The notes under the pieces: generated by a model
Seen by the model: only the letters and a program-made list of their open reading frames with translations
What the model was told of the DNA's origin: nothing
The model's database searches: none
Translations under genes and position numbers: made by a program
Part shown: piece after piece, positions 16,864-25,011 of the stretch
Position numbering within the stretch: the first letter of the stretch is position 1
Layout: every line of letters starts with the position of its first letter
Assembly: GCA_026394055.1 (NCBI GenBank)
Contig: JAPKYZ010000095.1
Span: forward strand, 1 to 35,542
Direction: 5' to 3'
Origin: Acidobacteriota bacterium
GTDB taxonomy: Bacteria; Acidobacteriota; Terriglobia; Bryobacterales; Bryobacteraceae
Length of the DNA stretch: 35,542 nucleotides

Positions 16864-18108
16864 ATGAATCCCGTTCCCGTTGACCAGCAACAACCCCTTG
16901 TCGAAAAGCTCTACGCGGCTTGCGGTGGAGCCTATACGCCCGAGCAGCGGCGCAAGTATTTCATTACCGGACCGCAGTGGGCGGGCGCCTATGAGGGCAA
17001 CGCCTTGTTCCACGCCCCGACGCGCCGGCCGGTGGGGTTTGAAGAAATCATCGCCCGCTATGCCGAGATTGGCATCAATTACTGGTGCACCCACGATTCG
17101 GACGTTATTCCGGCCACCGCCCTGGGCAAGCAGGAGCAGTGGGACATCGTCGGCCAGATCGGCGAAGCACTGCGCAAGAACGCCATGGAATGCTCCATGG
17201 TGACCACCGAGACGTTCTTCCACCCGGTGTTTGCCACCTCGCCCGCTTCGGAATCGCCCTCCATCCGCGAGTACGCCAAGTTCCGCGTCACCAACACGGT
17301 GGCTATCGGGCATGAGCTGGGCGCCAGCTACGCGGTTTACTGGCCGGGTTCGCTGGGTTACTACACGCCCGGTGCTGTCGAAGAAACCGAGACGCTGAAG
17401 TGGTACGCGGACGGACTGAATGCCGCTTGCAAGGCCGATCTCGAAATCGCCGCCAAAAAGGGCCGCCCGACGCTGAAGCACTGCATGGAGGCCAAGCCGT
17501 TTGAGCCGCAGGGCGAAATCCTGCTGCCCACCTCGGACGCGATGCTGGGCTTTATCCATTCGGGTCTGCTAGAGCATCCAGAAATGGTGGGCTTGAACCC
17601 CGAGTACCTGCACGAATTGATGTGGGGCGGCAGTGTCCGGGCCGCGCTGGCGCGCGCGCTGGTGAACGGCAAGCTGTGGCACTTTGACATCAACGACGGC
17701 TACCGGCTGAAGCACGATGTCGACATCGCCGTCGGGCTGGTGAATCCGCTGGATTGGTTGAATGTGCTGGTGCTGTTGCGCAGCCATGACTTCCACGGGC
17801 CGTTCAACCTTGACTACAAGCCGCCGCGCACGACGTCCACCCATGGCGTCTTCCACGTCAGCTTCCCCAGCGCGATCGACCGCTTCATCACCCTGTGGGA
17901 GATGGCGGGCGAGGTGCTGGAGGACAGCGTGATCAAGCAAGCCACCGACGCACTCAAGGCCGGCGGCCTGGTCACCAGCACGGACCCGCAGGATGGCTAC
18001 GCGATCTTTGAGGCCAACAAAGAGCTGCTGACCCTGCATGAGCTGATCGCGCACCGGCTGGTGCAGATCCTGCTGGGCCTGAACAAGGGCCGCGTCTTCT
18101 CGCTTTAG
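16864..18108 (+). CDS. xylA: Xylose isomerase
   Basis: A TIM-barrel aldose-ketose isomerase of 414 residues, interconverting D-xylose and D-xylulose (or glucose and fructose). The key residues known from the Streptomyces-type enzyme are all in place: His in CTHDSDVIP, Glu and Lys in MEAKPFEPQGE, Glu and His in GLNPEYLHELM, Asp in HFDIND, the metal pair in KHDVD, and Asp in NLDYKPPRT. The sequence is divergent from classical XylA, so a related sugar may be the true substrate. The ATG at 16864 was chosen over a GTG at 16855; no Shine-Dalgarno sequence is present and a TATGAT box lies just upstream. No xylulokinase or xylose transporter is nearby. Confidence 0.88.
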   Translation: MNPVPVDQQQPLVEKLYAACGGAYTPEQRRKYFITGPQWAGAYEGNALFHAPTRRPVGFEEIIARYAEIGINYWCTHDSDVIPATALGKQEQWDIVGQIGEALRKNAMECSMVTTETFFHPVFATSPASESPSIREYAKFRVTNTVAIGHELGASYAVYWPGSLGYYTPGAVEETETLKWYADGLNAACKADLEIAAKKGRPTLKHCMEAKPFEPQGEILLPTSDAMLGFIHSGLLEHPEMVGLNPEYLHELMWGGSVRAALARALVNGKLWHFDINDGYRLKHDVDIAVGLVNPLDWLNVLVLLRSHDFHGPFNLDYKPPRTTSTHGVFHVSFPSAIDRFITLWEMAGEVLEDSVIKQATDALKAGGLVTSTDPQDGYAIFEANKELLTLHELIAHRLVQILLGLNKGRVFSL

Positions 18109-18136
18109 GGTTCCAGAGAATCAGGCGGCGGTGGCT

Positions 18137-18346
18137 ATGGGCCGGACAATCGTCATCATCGGCTTCGCCATCGCCGCCATTGGTCTGTTGATCATGATCG
18201 GCGAACGGCTCCCCGTGCGTTGGGGGCGGCTGCCGGGTGATTTTGTGTGGCAGGGCCGGAACACGACGGTCTATCTGCCGCTGGCCACCATGCTGATCTT
18301 GAACAGCGTGCTGTGGCTGGTGGTCTGGCTGATGCGCAAGCGTTAG
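18137..18346 (+). CDS. DUF2905 small membrane protein
   Basis: A 69-residue membrane protein with two helices (about 5-22 and 45-65) separated by the conserved RLPGDFVWQGRNTTVYLPL segment, characteristic of DUF2905 (MGR-start, GRLPGD, FYFPL pattern). Function unknown. It begins 28 bases after the xylA stop, so it is probably co-transcribed. The ATG at 18137 matches the family's usual MGRT start; a GTG at 18131 is possible. Its TAG overlaps the convergent decarboxylase stop by four bases. Confidence 0.85.
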   Translation: MGRTIVIIGFAIAAIGLLIMIGERLPVRWGRLPGDFVWQGRNTTVYLPLATMLILNSVLWLVVWLMRKR

Positions 18347-19818
18347 GCTCGGCAATCCTTCATCGCGGCCTGGATTACGGCCACGTCATCCATCGTCGTG
18401 CGCCAATTGGAGAACGCCGCGCGAATGCCGGGGCGTCCGCCGTAGGTGGTGGGCGTCAAATAGACCCGCCCGTCCGCTTCCAGCCGTTTCAGGAAGGCCT
18501 TCGTCTCCTCCGCTGTGCCATTGCGTAGGGCAAAGCAGACAATGTTCAGCCGGACCGGCGCCAGCAACTCGAACGTCTCGCCCGCCGAAATCCACTCACC
18601 CAGCGACCGGGCCGCGGCGCAATTGCTTTCGACGATCTCACGATAGCCCTGGCGGCCATAGGCCAGCAGGGCGATCCAGACCGGTAGCGCGCGGAAGCGG
18701 CGCGAATTTTCGGGCGTCCGGTGCAGCAGCTCCGGCACCGTATTGGCTCCGGGATCCAGGTACGAGGCGCTGGTCTGAAAGGTCCGCTCATGCAACGCCA
18801 GATGGCGCGTGAAGACGAAGCCGCAATCGTAGGGCACGTTCAACCATTTGTGGCCGTCGGCCGCAATCGAATCGGCCTCTCCGATACCTTTCACCCAATG
18901 CGAGTATTCGGGCGAGCAGGCCGCAAACAGGCCGAACGCGGCATCGACGTGCAACCACGCCCCATACTGTCGGCACAGAGCCGCCGCCGTTTCCAGATCA
19001 TCAAAGTCCGCCGTGTTCACCGTGCAGGCGCTGGCGAGCACTACCACCGGAGCGCCTTGATGGGCCTGCAACTGCCGCTCCAGTGCCGCCATATCCATCG
19101 CTTCGCGGCCGGGGAGTGTCGGCACGGCTTCAATCGCTCGCCGCCCCAGCCCCAGCATCGAGAGTGCCTTCAGCGCACTGACATGCGGCGTCGCGGACAG
19201 CACGGGCAGGGCCGGTAGCCCCGCCAAACCGGCTTCTGCCACATTGACGCCTTGCCGTTCCCCCCACCACTGCCGAGCGACAGCCAGGCCGGTGAAGTTG
19301 GCCATGGTCGCGCCGGTGACCAGCGCACCTTCAAAGATCGTGGGGAGCTGAAACAGGCTCCGCAACAGCGCCAGCGCCTGCAACTCCACCGCGCACGCCG
19401 CGGAGCCGCCGATGAGGGCCGCGTTCTGGTCATACGCACTGGTCAACCAATCGGCCGCCACCGCCGCCGGGGTGCTGCCACCGGTGACGAAGCCCAGGTA
19501 GCGCGGACCACTGGAGCCGGATAGATGCGGCTCAATCGTGCGGTAGAAACGGTCGAGCGTCATCGCGGCGCCCAGACCCGTCTCCGGCAGCGAGACCATC
19601 GGCAGCGGGCTCTGCGGGGCCGCGGCTGGCCGGTCCGCCGTGGCGTCGAGAAAGGCGATCGCGTGGCGGGCGGTCTGCTCCAGGATGGAGGCCTGTTGCT
19701 GGCCGTCCAGTTCAAGGACCGGACAGGTGGGGCGGGTGATGCTCGAATCGGAAGCCAAACAATATTCTCCCAGACTGCTATCGGCGGACCGTGCTTCCAT
19801 TGTGATGGCTGGTCGCAT
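18343..19818 (-). CDS. Pyridoxal-dependent group II decarboxylase
   Basis: A 491-residue PLP fold-type I enzyme of the glutamate/aromatic-L-amino-acid decarboxylase group. Visible elements: FVTGGSTPAAVAADWL, GALVTGATMANFTGLAVARQ, VVVLASACTVNTADFDDLE, LHVDAAFG (Asp pairing with the PLP nitrogen) and ADGHKWLNVPYDCGFVF, which contains the Schiff-base lysine. The C-terminal domain ends with RPGIRAAFSNWRTTMDDV. The substrate is not predictable; tyrosine, tryptophan, DOPA and 2,4-diaminobutyrate are all possible. The start could be the ATG at 19818 or at 19800; the first overlaps the TATAAT of the divergent DUF3500 gene. It is convergent with the DUF2905 gene and shares four bases with it. Confidence 0.85.
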   Translation of the reverse strand: MRPAITMEARSADSSLGEYCLASDSSITRPTCPVLELDGQQQASILEQTARHAIAFLDATADRPAAAPQSPLPMVSLPETGLGAAMTLDRFYRTIEPHLSGSSGPRYLGFVTGGSTPAAVAADWLTSAYDQNAALIGGSAACAVELQALALLRSLFQLPTIFEGALVTGATMANFTGLAVARQWWGERQGVNVAEAGLAGLPALPVLSATPHVSALKALSMLGLGRRAIEAVPTLPGREAMDMAALERQLQAHQGAPVVVLASACTVNTADFDDLETAAALCRQYGAWLHVDAAFGLFAACSPEYSHWVKGIGEADSIAADGHKWLNVPYDCGFVFTRHLALHERTFQTSASYLDPGANTVPELLHRTPENSRRFRALPVWIALLAYGRQGYREIVESNCAAARSLGEWISAGETFELLAPVRLNIVCFALRNGTAEETKAFLKRLEADGRVYLTPTTYGGRPGIRAAFSNWRTTMDDVAVIQAAMKDCRA

Positions 19819-19823
19819 ATAAT
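19818..19823 (+). promoter_or_regulatory. Consensus -10 box for the DUF3500 gene
   Basis: A perfect TATAAT lies eight bases before the ATG at 19832, which would put the transcript start almost at the start codon. The only candidate -35 (TTCCAT, 19795-19800) is weak. The box overlaps the first possible start codon of the divergent decarboxylase. Confidence 0.55.
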
Positions 19824-19831
19824 CCGGAACG

Positions 19832-20899
19832 ATGCTTTCGCGGATCCTGTTGGCCTCAAGCGCGGTACTTTTGTTCAGCGCTGCTCATCTGAAGACTCAA
19901 AGCCCGGTTGCCATGTTGGGCGCAGCCAAGGCGTTTCTCGCCTCCCTGACGCCGGAGCAAACGGCCAAGGCGAAAATGGACCTCTCCACCGAAGCCCGCC
20001 TGCAATGGCACTTCGTCCCGGACAACAACTATCAGGAATTCTACAAGACCACCCGTAAGGGTCTGACTCTGCGGGAGATGACCCCCGCCCAGCGCCACCT
20101 GGCGCAGGCGATGCTGGCCTCATCGTTGAGCCAGCGCGGCTTCATGAAGGCCACCACCATCATGAGCCTGGAGGACGTGCTGCGGATTCTCGAAAGCGAC
20201 TCCGGCGAGCGCCGCAATCCGGAAAAGTACTACTTCTCGATCTACGGTGAACCCTCAGAGACCGCCACCTGGGGCATGCGCATTGAAGGCCACCACATCA
20301 GCCTGACCTTCGTCATCGCCGGTGGTAAGGTGTTGGCCGCGCCGACCTTCTTTGGCTCGAACCCGGCCGAAGTCCGCCAGGGACCGCGCACCGGCCTGCG
20401 CGTGCTGGCCCGCGAGGAAGATCTGGGCCGCGATCTGCTGATGGCGTTGACGCCGGAGCAGAAGAAGGTGGCCATTGTCGACACCAAGGCGTATCCGGAC
20501 ATCCTGACCACGGTGAAGCGTTCCGCTGCCCTTGACGGCCAGCCGACCGGCCTCAGCGCCGCCAAGATGACCCCCAAGCAGCGCGAACTGTTGGCCACAC
20601 TGCTCGATGAGTATTGCCAGAATGTGCCGGAAGATGTCGCCGAAGGCCGCGCGGCTCAAGTGAAGGCGGCGGGTACGAACCTGAGCTTTGCCTGGGCGGG
20701 CGTCGAAGAAAAGAAGGGCGGCCACTACTACCGCGTACAGGGCCCGGGCTTCCTGGTGGAATACGACAACACCCAGAACGGCAACAATCACGTCCACAGC
20801 GTTTGGCGCGACATGAAGGCCGATTTTGGTGGGGACGTCCTGAAGGCTCACTACCTGGAATCGCACCCGGCGAAGCCGGCCACGGCGCGCGGCGAATAG
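19832..20899 (+). CDS. Secreted DUF3500 protein
   Basis: A 355-residue exported protein of the DUF3500 family, with a signal peptide at 1-19 (MLSRILLASSAVLLFSAAH). Its hallmarks are LTPEQTAKAKMDL near 39, WHFVPDNNY near 59, KGLTLREMTPAQRHLAQAML at 77-95 and FSIYGEPSETATWGMRIEGHHISLTF near 135-160. A second LTPEQ (206-210) and a second MTPxQR (246-251) repeat the first pair about 165 residues later, showing an internal duplication. Function unknown; relatives are widespread secreted proteins in acidobacteria and planctomycetes. It has no Shine-Dalgarno sequence and lies directly behind a TATAAT box. Confidence 0.87.
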   Translation: MLSRILLASSAVLLFSAAHLKTQSPVAMLGAAKAFLASLTPEQTAKAKMDLSTEARLQWHFVPDNNYQEFYKTTRKGLTLREMTPAQRHLAQAMLASSLSQRGFMKATTIMSLEDVLRILESDSGERRNPEKYYFSIYGEPSETATWGMRIEGHHISLTFVIAGGKVLAAPTFFGSNPAEVRQGPRTGLRVLAREEDLGRDLLMALTPEQKKVAIVDTKAYPDILTTVKRSAALDGQPTGLSAAKMTPKQRELLATLLDEYCQNVPEDVAEGRAAQVKAAGTNLSFAWAGVEEKKGGHYYRVQGPGFLVEYDNTQNGNNHVHSVWRDMKADFGGDVLKAHYLESHPAKPATARGE

Positions 20900-20921
20900 C
20901 CGCCACGTTAACCTGTGATCC

Positions 20922-20954
20922 GCGGCGTTTTGGGCGAGGGCCATGAAACGCCGC
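20922..20954. repeat. 9-bp hairpin downstream of the DUF3500 gene
   Basis: GCGGCGTTT (20922-20930) and AAACGCCGC (20946-20954) are perfect reverse complements with a 15-base loop, 22 bases after the stop. There is no T-run, so it is at best a non-canonical terminator or an mRNA-stabilising hairpin. Confidence 0.4.
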
Positions 20955-21046
20955 AGCGGTTTCCGGCATCCATTGAATTGAGTGACTCGCGATCCGCTCC
21001 AGTCCGCGTGCGGTGCGTCGCCCTCCGGGCGCGCTAGGATGTGGCC

Positions 21047-22075
21047 ATGGCTTTGACGCGGCGAGCATTTCTGTGGGCGGTGCCGGCCATGGCGGCGACA
21101 CCACGGGGCCAGTTGCTCCCGGCTGATCGCGCCCGCTTTGCCGACGGCGCCACCGAGCTGGAAGTGCTCCGCCTCACCAATCCCGCGTACTCCAGCTTCC
21201 TGCCCGCGCCCTGGCTCCGCTCGGCCTCCTCCAAATCCGGCTTTCTGATTTATGCCTCAGACCGGCCGGGCACGATGCAGGCGCTCCGCCTGGACATCCG
21301 CACGGGTGAGTCCAAAGTGTTGACCGAGGTGGCGGAGTTGAACCCCCAGACGCTGACGCTGGCTCCGGACGAACGGTCGATCTACTACCTGGACGGCACC
21401 ACGCTCAAGCAGACCAGCTTGGCCATGCTTCGTGACCGCGAGCTGGCGGCGGAGGCGGGTCCGTTTACGGTGAGTGAAGATGGGCTCTATGCCGCGTACT
21501 GCGGCGGTGGCAAGCTGATGCTGGCCTCGACCGCCGTCAAGGGACCAGCGAAGGCGCTGGCGGAGGTCTCACCCCAAGCGTCCACGCCTTTGATCCGGCC
21601 CAAGCGCGCGGCGGTTCTGTGCCGCGACGGCGACGCGGTGTGGCTGGCGACGTTTGACGGTGGGCCGGCGCGAAAGTTGAAGACCGCGCCCGTCTCATCC
21701 AACCCCCAGTGGTCGAGCGATGGCCGCGCGTTTACCTATCTCTCCGGTGCCGAACTACGCGAGCATGTGCCCGACACCAACGCCGATGCCCTGGTGGCCA
21801 AGACCAGCCAGTTTATCGCCTTTGGCCGCAATGCCGACTCGAGCGTGTTTGTCGGCGCCTCGGGCAGCAAGGCGTCGCCCTACGTGTTGTTGATGCTCCG
21901 TGTCACGCGACGGGAGCTGGCTCTTTGCGAGCATCGCTGCTCGACGCCGGAGCTGGTGCACCCCACCTTTGCCCCTTCCAGCCAGCGGATCTACTTCCAG
22001 AGCGACCGCAACGGCAAGATGGCCATCTATTCGATGACGGTGGAAAAACTGGTCGAAAAGACCGAATCCGAATAG
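21047..22075 (+). CDS. Secreted TolB-like beta-propeller protein
   Basis: A 342-residue protein. MALTRRAFLWAVPAMAATPRG is an N-terminal signal with twin arginine (Tat-like). The rest reads as a WD40-like/PD40 propeller: FLIYASDRPGTMQALRLDIRTGESKVL, LAPDERSIYYLDGTTLKQT, PQWSSDGRAFTYLSG and FAPSSQRIYFQSDRNGKMAIYSMTV are blade-like repeats. Similar propellers occur in TolB and oligogalacturonate lyase. I see no convincing catalytic set, and no TolB/Pal partners are nearby, so no function is given. A TAGGAT hexamer lies at 21035-21040, six bases before the chosen ATG. A GTG at 21041 is an alternative start. Confidence 0.6.
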   Translation: MALTRRAFLWAVPAMAATPRGQLLPADRARFADGATELEVLRLTNPAYSSFLPAPWLRSASSKSGFLIYASDRPGTMQALRLDIRTGESKVLTEVAELNPQTLTLAPDERSIYYLDGTTLKQTSLAMLRDRELAAEAGPFTVSEDGLYAAYCGGGKLMLASTAVKGPAKALAEVSPQASTPLIRPKRAAVLCRDGDAVWLATFDGGPARKLKTAPVSSNPQWSSDGRAFTYLSGAELREHVPDTNADALVAKTSQFIAFGRNADSSVFVGASGSKASPYVLLMLRVTRRELALCEHRCSTPELVHPTFAPSSQRIYFQSDRNGKMAIYSMTVEKLVEKTESE

Positions 22076-22152
22076 CCGCCGTTCGCGTTGAAACAAAAAG
22101 CCTTAGGCTCGCTCGCAGATCCACCGCGCAGGATTTTGCGGCAGACGGTAAC

Positions 22153-22180
22153 GTGACACCCCACCCGCCCGCCGTATAAT
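22153..22180 (+). promoter_or_regulatory. Sigma-70-type promoter for the RND adaptor
   Basis: GTGACA (22153-22158) and a perfect TATAAT (22175-22180) are separated by 16 bases, a near-consensus housekeeping promoter. The ATG at 22190 lies only nine bases past the -10 box, predicting a near-leaderless mRNA. Confidence 0.7.
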
Positions 22181-22189
22181 ACGAGCTTC

Positions 22190-23431
22190 ATGAAATTTTC
22201 GTCCCTTCGCCTCCTCACGGTCACCGTAGTGTCTTTTGCGATTGTTACCTCCTGCGCGAAAAAGGAGGCGCCGGCCGCCAAGAAGGAAAGTGGCGGGCCG
22301 ATTGCGGTAACGGCCACCAAGGTACACATGCGCGAGATCCAGCGCATCGTCGATAGCGTGGGGACTCTGTTTCCGTTTGATGAGGCGATTATCAGCGCGG
22401 AGATCGATGGCCGCGTCGACAAGGTGAGTTTCGACCTGGGCGACGCCGTCAAGGAAGGGCAGATCCTGGTCCACATTGGCGACGAAGAGCAGCGTTATCT
22501 GTTGCTGCAGAACGAGGCGCAGCTGCGCTCCGCGATGGAGCGGTTGGGCCTGCGAAATGAAAAGGACCGCGTGGCCGACATCACCACCACGCCGGACATG
22601 CGCCGCGCCCAGGCCGATCTGTTTGACGCCGAGCAGCGCTACAAACGCGTCCGCAACCTTGCCGACCAGGGCATTGGCAGCCAGCAGGATCTGGACCAGG
22701 CCAAATCGCGTTTCGATGCCGCGCAGGCGGCGCTCGATGCCACCTCCAACCAGACCCGCAACCTGATCCAGGAAGTGGAACGCTTCCGCGCCATCGTCGA
22801 CCTGCAACGCAAGAAGCTGCGCGACACCACCGTCAAGGCGCCGTTCGGCGGCTCCGTGAAGGAACGCCAGGTCACCGCCGGGCAGTATGTGCGAGCCAAC
22901 ACGCCGCTGCTGGTGCTGGTGAAGACGGACCCGATCCGCCTGCGCATGGAAGTGCCGGAGCGGATGGCGCCTTGGGTGAAGGTGGGCCAGGTGGCGCAGA
23001 TTTCGCTGGAAGCCTATGCCGACCGCAAGTTCGAAGGCAAGATCTGGCGCATCTCGCCCACGGTGGACCAGTCCAAGCGCACCTTCATCGTCGAGGCCCT
23101 GATCACCAACTCCAACGGCCAGCTGAAGCCGGGCAGCTACGCCCGGACGCGCATCCCCACCGAGAAGGTGGACAAGGCTCTGCTGGTGCCCACGCGGGCG
23201 GTGAATTACATTCTGGGCTCCAACAAGTCCTACGTCATCAAGAACGGCGTCGTCGAGGCTCGTGAAGTGAAGCTGGGTGACCGGTTTGAGCAGGAAGTAG
23301 AGATCCTGGAAGGCGTGGAAGAGGGCGAAGAAGTAGCCACCTCCCAGCTGCCGCGCATGGACAACGGCGTCAAGGTGAGCATCGCGCCGCCTCCGGCCGC
23401 CGCTCCCAAGAAGTCAGCCAAGGCGGAATAG
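22190..23431 (+). CDS. RND efflux periplasmic adaptor (membrane fusion protein)
   Basis: A 413-residue HlyD/AcrA-type adaptor lipoprotein. The signal peptide ends in the lipobox VTSC, so Cys22 is probably lipidated. Next come a barrel-sandwich half (IDGRVDKVSFDLGDAVKEGQILVHIGD, about 65-95), a long coiled-coil hairpin (about 100-205), the second lipoyl half (VKAPFGGSVKERQVTAGQYV), a beta-barrel domain (about 240-310) and a C-terminal membrane-proximal domain. Adaptors link an inner-membrane RND pump to an outer-membrane channel. No pump or TolC-like gene follows; instead two MITE-like elements and a convergent gene do, so this adaptor is orphaned here. The promoter is described separately. 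Confidence 0.9.
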   Translation: MKFSSLRLLTVTVVSFAIVTSCAKKEAPAAKKESGGPIAVTATKVHMREIQRIVDSVGTLFPFDEAIISAEIDGRVDKVSFDLGDAVKEGQILVHIGDEEQRYLLLQNEAQLRSAMERLGLRNEKDRVADITTTPDMRRAQADLFDAEQRYKRVRNLADQGIGSQQDLDQAKSRFDAAQAALDATSNQTRNLIQEVERFRAIVDLQRKKLRDTTVKAPFGGSVKERQVTAGQYVRANTPLLVLVKTDPIRLRMEVPERMAPWVKVGQVAQISLEAYADRKFEGKIWRISPTVDQSKRTFIVEALITNSNGQLKPGSYARTRIPTEKVDKALLVPTRAVNYILGSNKSYVIKNGVVEAREVKLGDRFEQEVEILEGVEEGEEVATSQLPRMDNGVKVSIAPPPAAAPKKSAKAE

Positions 23432-23455
23432 GACGCCGGCCGGGCGAGGGCGTGC

Positions 23456-23546
23456 CTAGTGTCCTGTCTCCGGAAGAGACGTCATGGCGGCTTGGCGCCT
23501 TTGGGGAATCTTGAAACTGCTCCGAACTTCTGGGGCAGAACACTAG
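23456..23546. mobile_element. MITE-like element A (91 bp)
   Basis: The element begins CTAGTGTCCTGTCTCCGGAA and ends in imperfect inverted form TTCTGGGGCAGAACACTAG. The terminal CTAGTGT / ACACTAG is exact and similarity extends over about 20 bases. It has no coding capacity. CTAG bounds both ends, consistent with a CTAG target duplication or with CTAG being part of the ends. Its right CTAG (23543-23546) is shared with element B. Confidence 0.65.
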
Positions 23547-23684
23547 CAGGCTGCGGAAAAAGGGTTTTGCCGGACCACTCCCTCACGGCGAGCGGCTCTG
23601 TAAGTTGCTGTAAATAAGCGTGCGATCTTTCTGAGCCGCGCGCGTAAGCAAGCGGTCTTCGGCCTTTTTCCGCAGGCCTGCTAG
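23543..23684. mobile_element. MITE-like element B (142 bp)
   Basis: It begins CTAGCAGGCTGCGGAAAAAG and ends with the inverted form CTTTTTCCGCAGGCCTGCTAG minus its first base, i.e. TTTTTCCGCAGGCCTGCTAG (23665-23684). The inverted repeats differ by a two-base insertion. It encodes nothing. The ends look like those of a transposase-bearing insertion sequence, so it may be a deletion derivative. The final CTAG supplies the stop codon of the DUF3106 gene on the minus strand. Confidence 0.7.
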
Positions 23685-24436
23685 TCGTGATCGTCAGGAT
23701 TGCGCGGCGGCCGCATTGGGCCGGGAGGGCGCGGGCCGCCTAGGCCCGGTTCAAAGATCCCCATCATCTCCAGCATCAACCGGCGGTCCGGGGGCGGGAA
23801 TTTGTCCCGGAATTGAGGCGTGCGCATGTAACGGCGGCGCTCCTCAGCATTCATCCGCCGCAGAGCATCCATCTCGCCCTGCAACGCTTCCCGGCGCTCC
23901 TCCGGCAGAAAGCCAAACTGGCGGAAGGCGTGCCGGGCCCGATCCTGCTGTTCCGGGTCCATTTGCTGGAACTGCTCAAAGCGTTCGCGAAGCCGCTGCT
24001 TCTCTTCGGGCGGCATGTTGCGGAAGCGCTCCATGCGCTCTTCCATGACCCGGCGGCGCTCTTCCGGCAGACGGCCCAGGAAGCGCTCCCGCTGCTCCGG
24101 CGTCAAGGAGTTGATCCGCTCAATCGCCTCAAAATTGGGAAATCCCGGACTACCCGGACCTGGCGGGCCGCCCGGACCCATCGGAACGCCCACACCCATC
24201 GGACCGCTCGGACCTGGACCCGGCGGTCCACCACCCGGCCGAGCCCAAGGAGGAGGGCCTCCCAGCCCCCGTAGCCGTTCGCCCTGGGGCCGGTCACCCC
24301 GCTGGCGGTTCTCACGCGGCGGCGGGCCTGGCGGAGGCTCCTGCCCCCAGACACGCACCCAAGGCGCAGCCACCAGTCCCACTGTCAGAACTGCATTGGC
24401 GACCGTACGATATCGCCCACCCAAGAAATGCTCCAT
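23681..24436 (-). CDS. DUF3106-like secreted protein
   Basis: A 251-residue protein. The N-terminal hydrophobic stretch (about 13-30) looks like a signal peptide or anchor. A Pro/Gly-rich, collagen-like linker (about 34-100) follows. The C-terminal half is helical and built of repeats with the consensus (L/M)-x-PEE-(R/K)-(R/Q), such as LTPEQRERF, LPEERRRVM, MPPEEKQRL, MDPEQQDRA and LPEERREAL, the DUF3106 pattern. In acidobacteria and proteobacteria such genes often follow an ECF sigma factor and its anti-sigma factor, as here, and may sense the periplasm like CpxP/CnrX-type helical proteins (inference). The TAG stop lies inside the CTAG end of MITE-like element B, so the original C-terminus may have differed. 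Confidence 0.75.
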   Translation of the reverse strand: MEHFLGGRYRTVANAVLTVGLVAAPWVRVWGQEPPPGPPPRENRQRGDRPQGERLRGLGGPPPWARPGGGPPGPGPSGPMGVGVPMGPGGPPGPGSPGFPNFEAIERINSLTPEQRERFLGRLPEERRRVMEERMERFRNMPPEEKQRLRERFEQFQQMDPEQQDRARHAFRQFGFLPEERREALQGEMDALRRMNAEERRRYMRTPQFRDKFPPPDRRLMLEMMGIFEPGLGGPRPPGPMRPPRNPDDHD

Positions 24437-24463
24437 ACAATCCGTGCTGCGCGGCCCAGCCGC

Positions 24464-24994
24464 CTAGAGCTTTCCTCCACTCACCACCTGCAGCATCTCC
24501 AGATCTTCCAGCGCCTTTTCCGCCAGCTCCACGTCCCGGGCGTCCGCCACCGGCGCCACCGCTTGCTCCACCGCGGCGGAGCCATGGATGGCGGTGTGCC
24601 TCCAAGGCATCGAGCCCGGCAACTGGATCAAACCGGCGGTGAGCACCACCGCGCAGGCGGCCGACAAGGCCATCGCCGGACGCCACGCCCCCGGTTCGCC
24701 CGCGGCAAACAGCTTGCGCCACGTCCGGACCCACCAGGGAGACCGGTCATCCGCGGCTAGGCGGGCATACACCGATTGATCAAACTTTGGCGAAATTGCG
24801 GCTGGCTCAAACAGATCGAGTTCCTGCCACAGCAGTGCTTGATCCGCCATAAACTGCTGGCAGCACTCGCAGCTGGCCGCATGATCTTCCAGCGCCGCAG
24901 CCCGCGCCGCATCCAGGCGCCGGGCGACATAATCCAGCAACAGCTCCGGCTGGGCGGAGTTCTTCATCGGACAGGAGAGTTCATTTTTATTCAT
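24464..24994 (-). CDS. Zinc-finger anti-sigma factor
   Basis: A 176-residue single-pass membrane protein. The N-terminal domain contains H-x3-C-x2-C (DHAASCECCQQF, about 37-48), the zinc-binding anti-sigma signature (zf-HC2). One membrane helix lies around 105-127 (AMALSAACAVVLTAGLIQLPG). The periplasmic tail is short. It should hold the upstream-encoded sigma factor inactive until signalled. The ATG at 24994 is preceded by GGGAGGAG in the 17-base gap after the sigma stop, so it is translated from the same mRNA. The DUF3106 gene starts 27 bases downstream. Confidence 0.88.
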   Translation of the reverse strand: MNKNELSCPMKNSAQPELLLDYVARRLDAARAAALEDHAASCECCQQFMADQALLWQELDLFEPAAISPKFDQSVYARLAADDRSPWWVRTWRKLFAAGEPGAWRPAMALSAACAVVLTAGLIQLPGSMPWRHTAIHGSAAVEQAVAPVADARDVELAEKALEDLEMLQVVSGGKL

Positions 24995-25011
24995 TGCGTC
25001 GTTCTCCTCCC

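Noticed and set aside
16813..17559. Upstream extension of the Uma2-like frame across the start of xylA
   Set aside because: The extra residues are antisense to xylA and unlike Uma2 proteins. The conserved start is at 16812.
23681..24436. Collagen-like tandem repeat as a mobile or phage feature
   Set aside because: The Pro/Gly stretch lies within a recognisable DUF3106-type protein as a linker and shows no regular GXY period.
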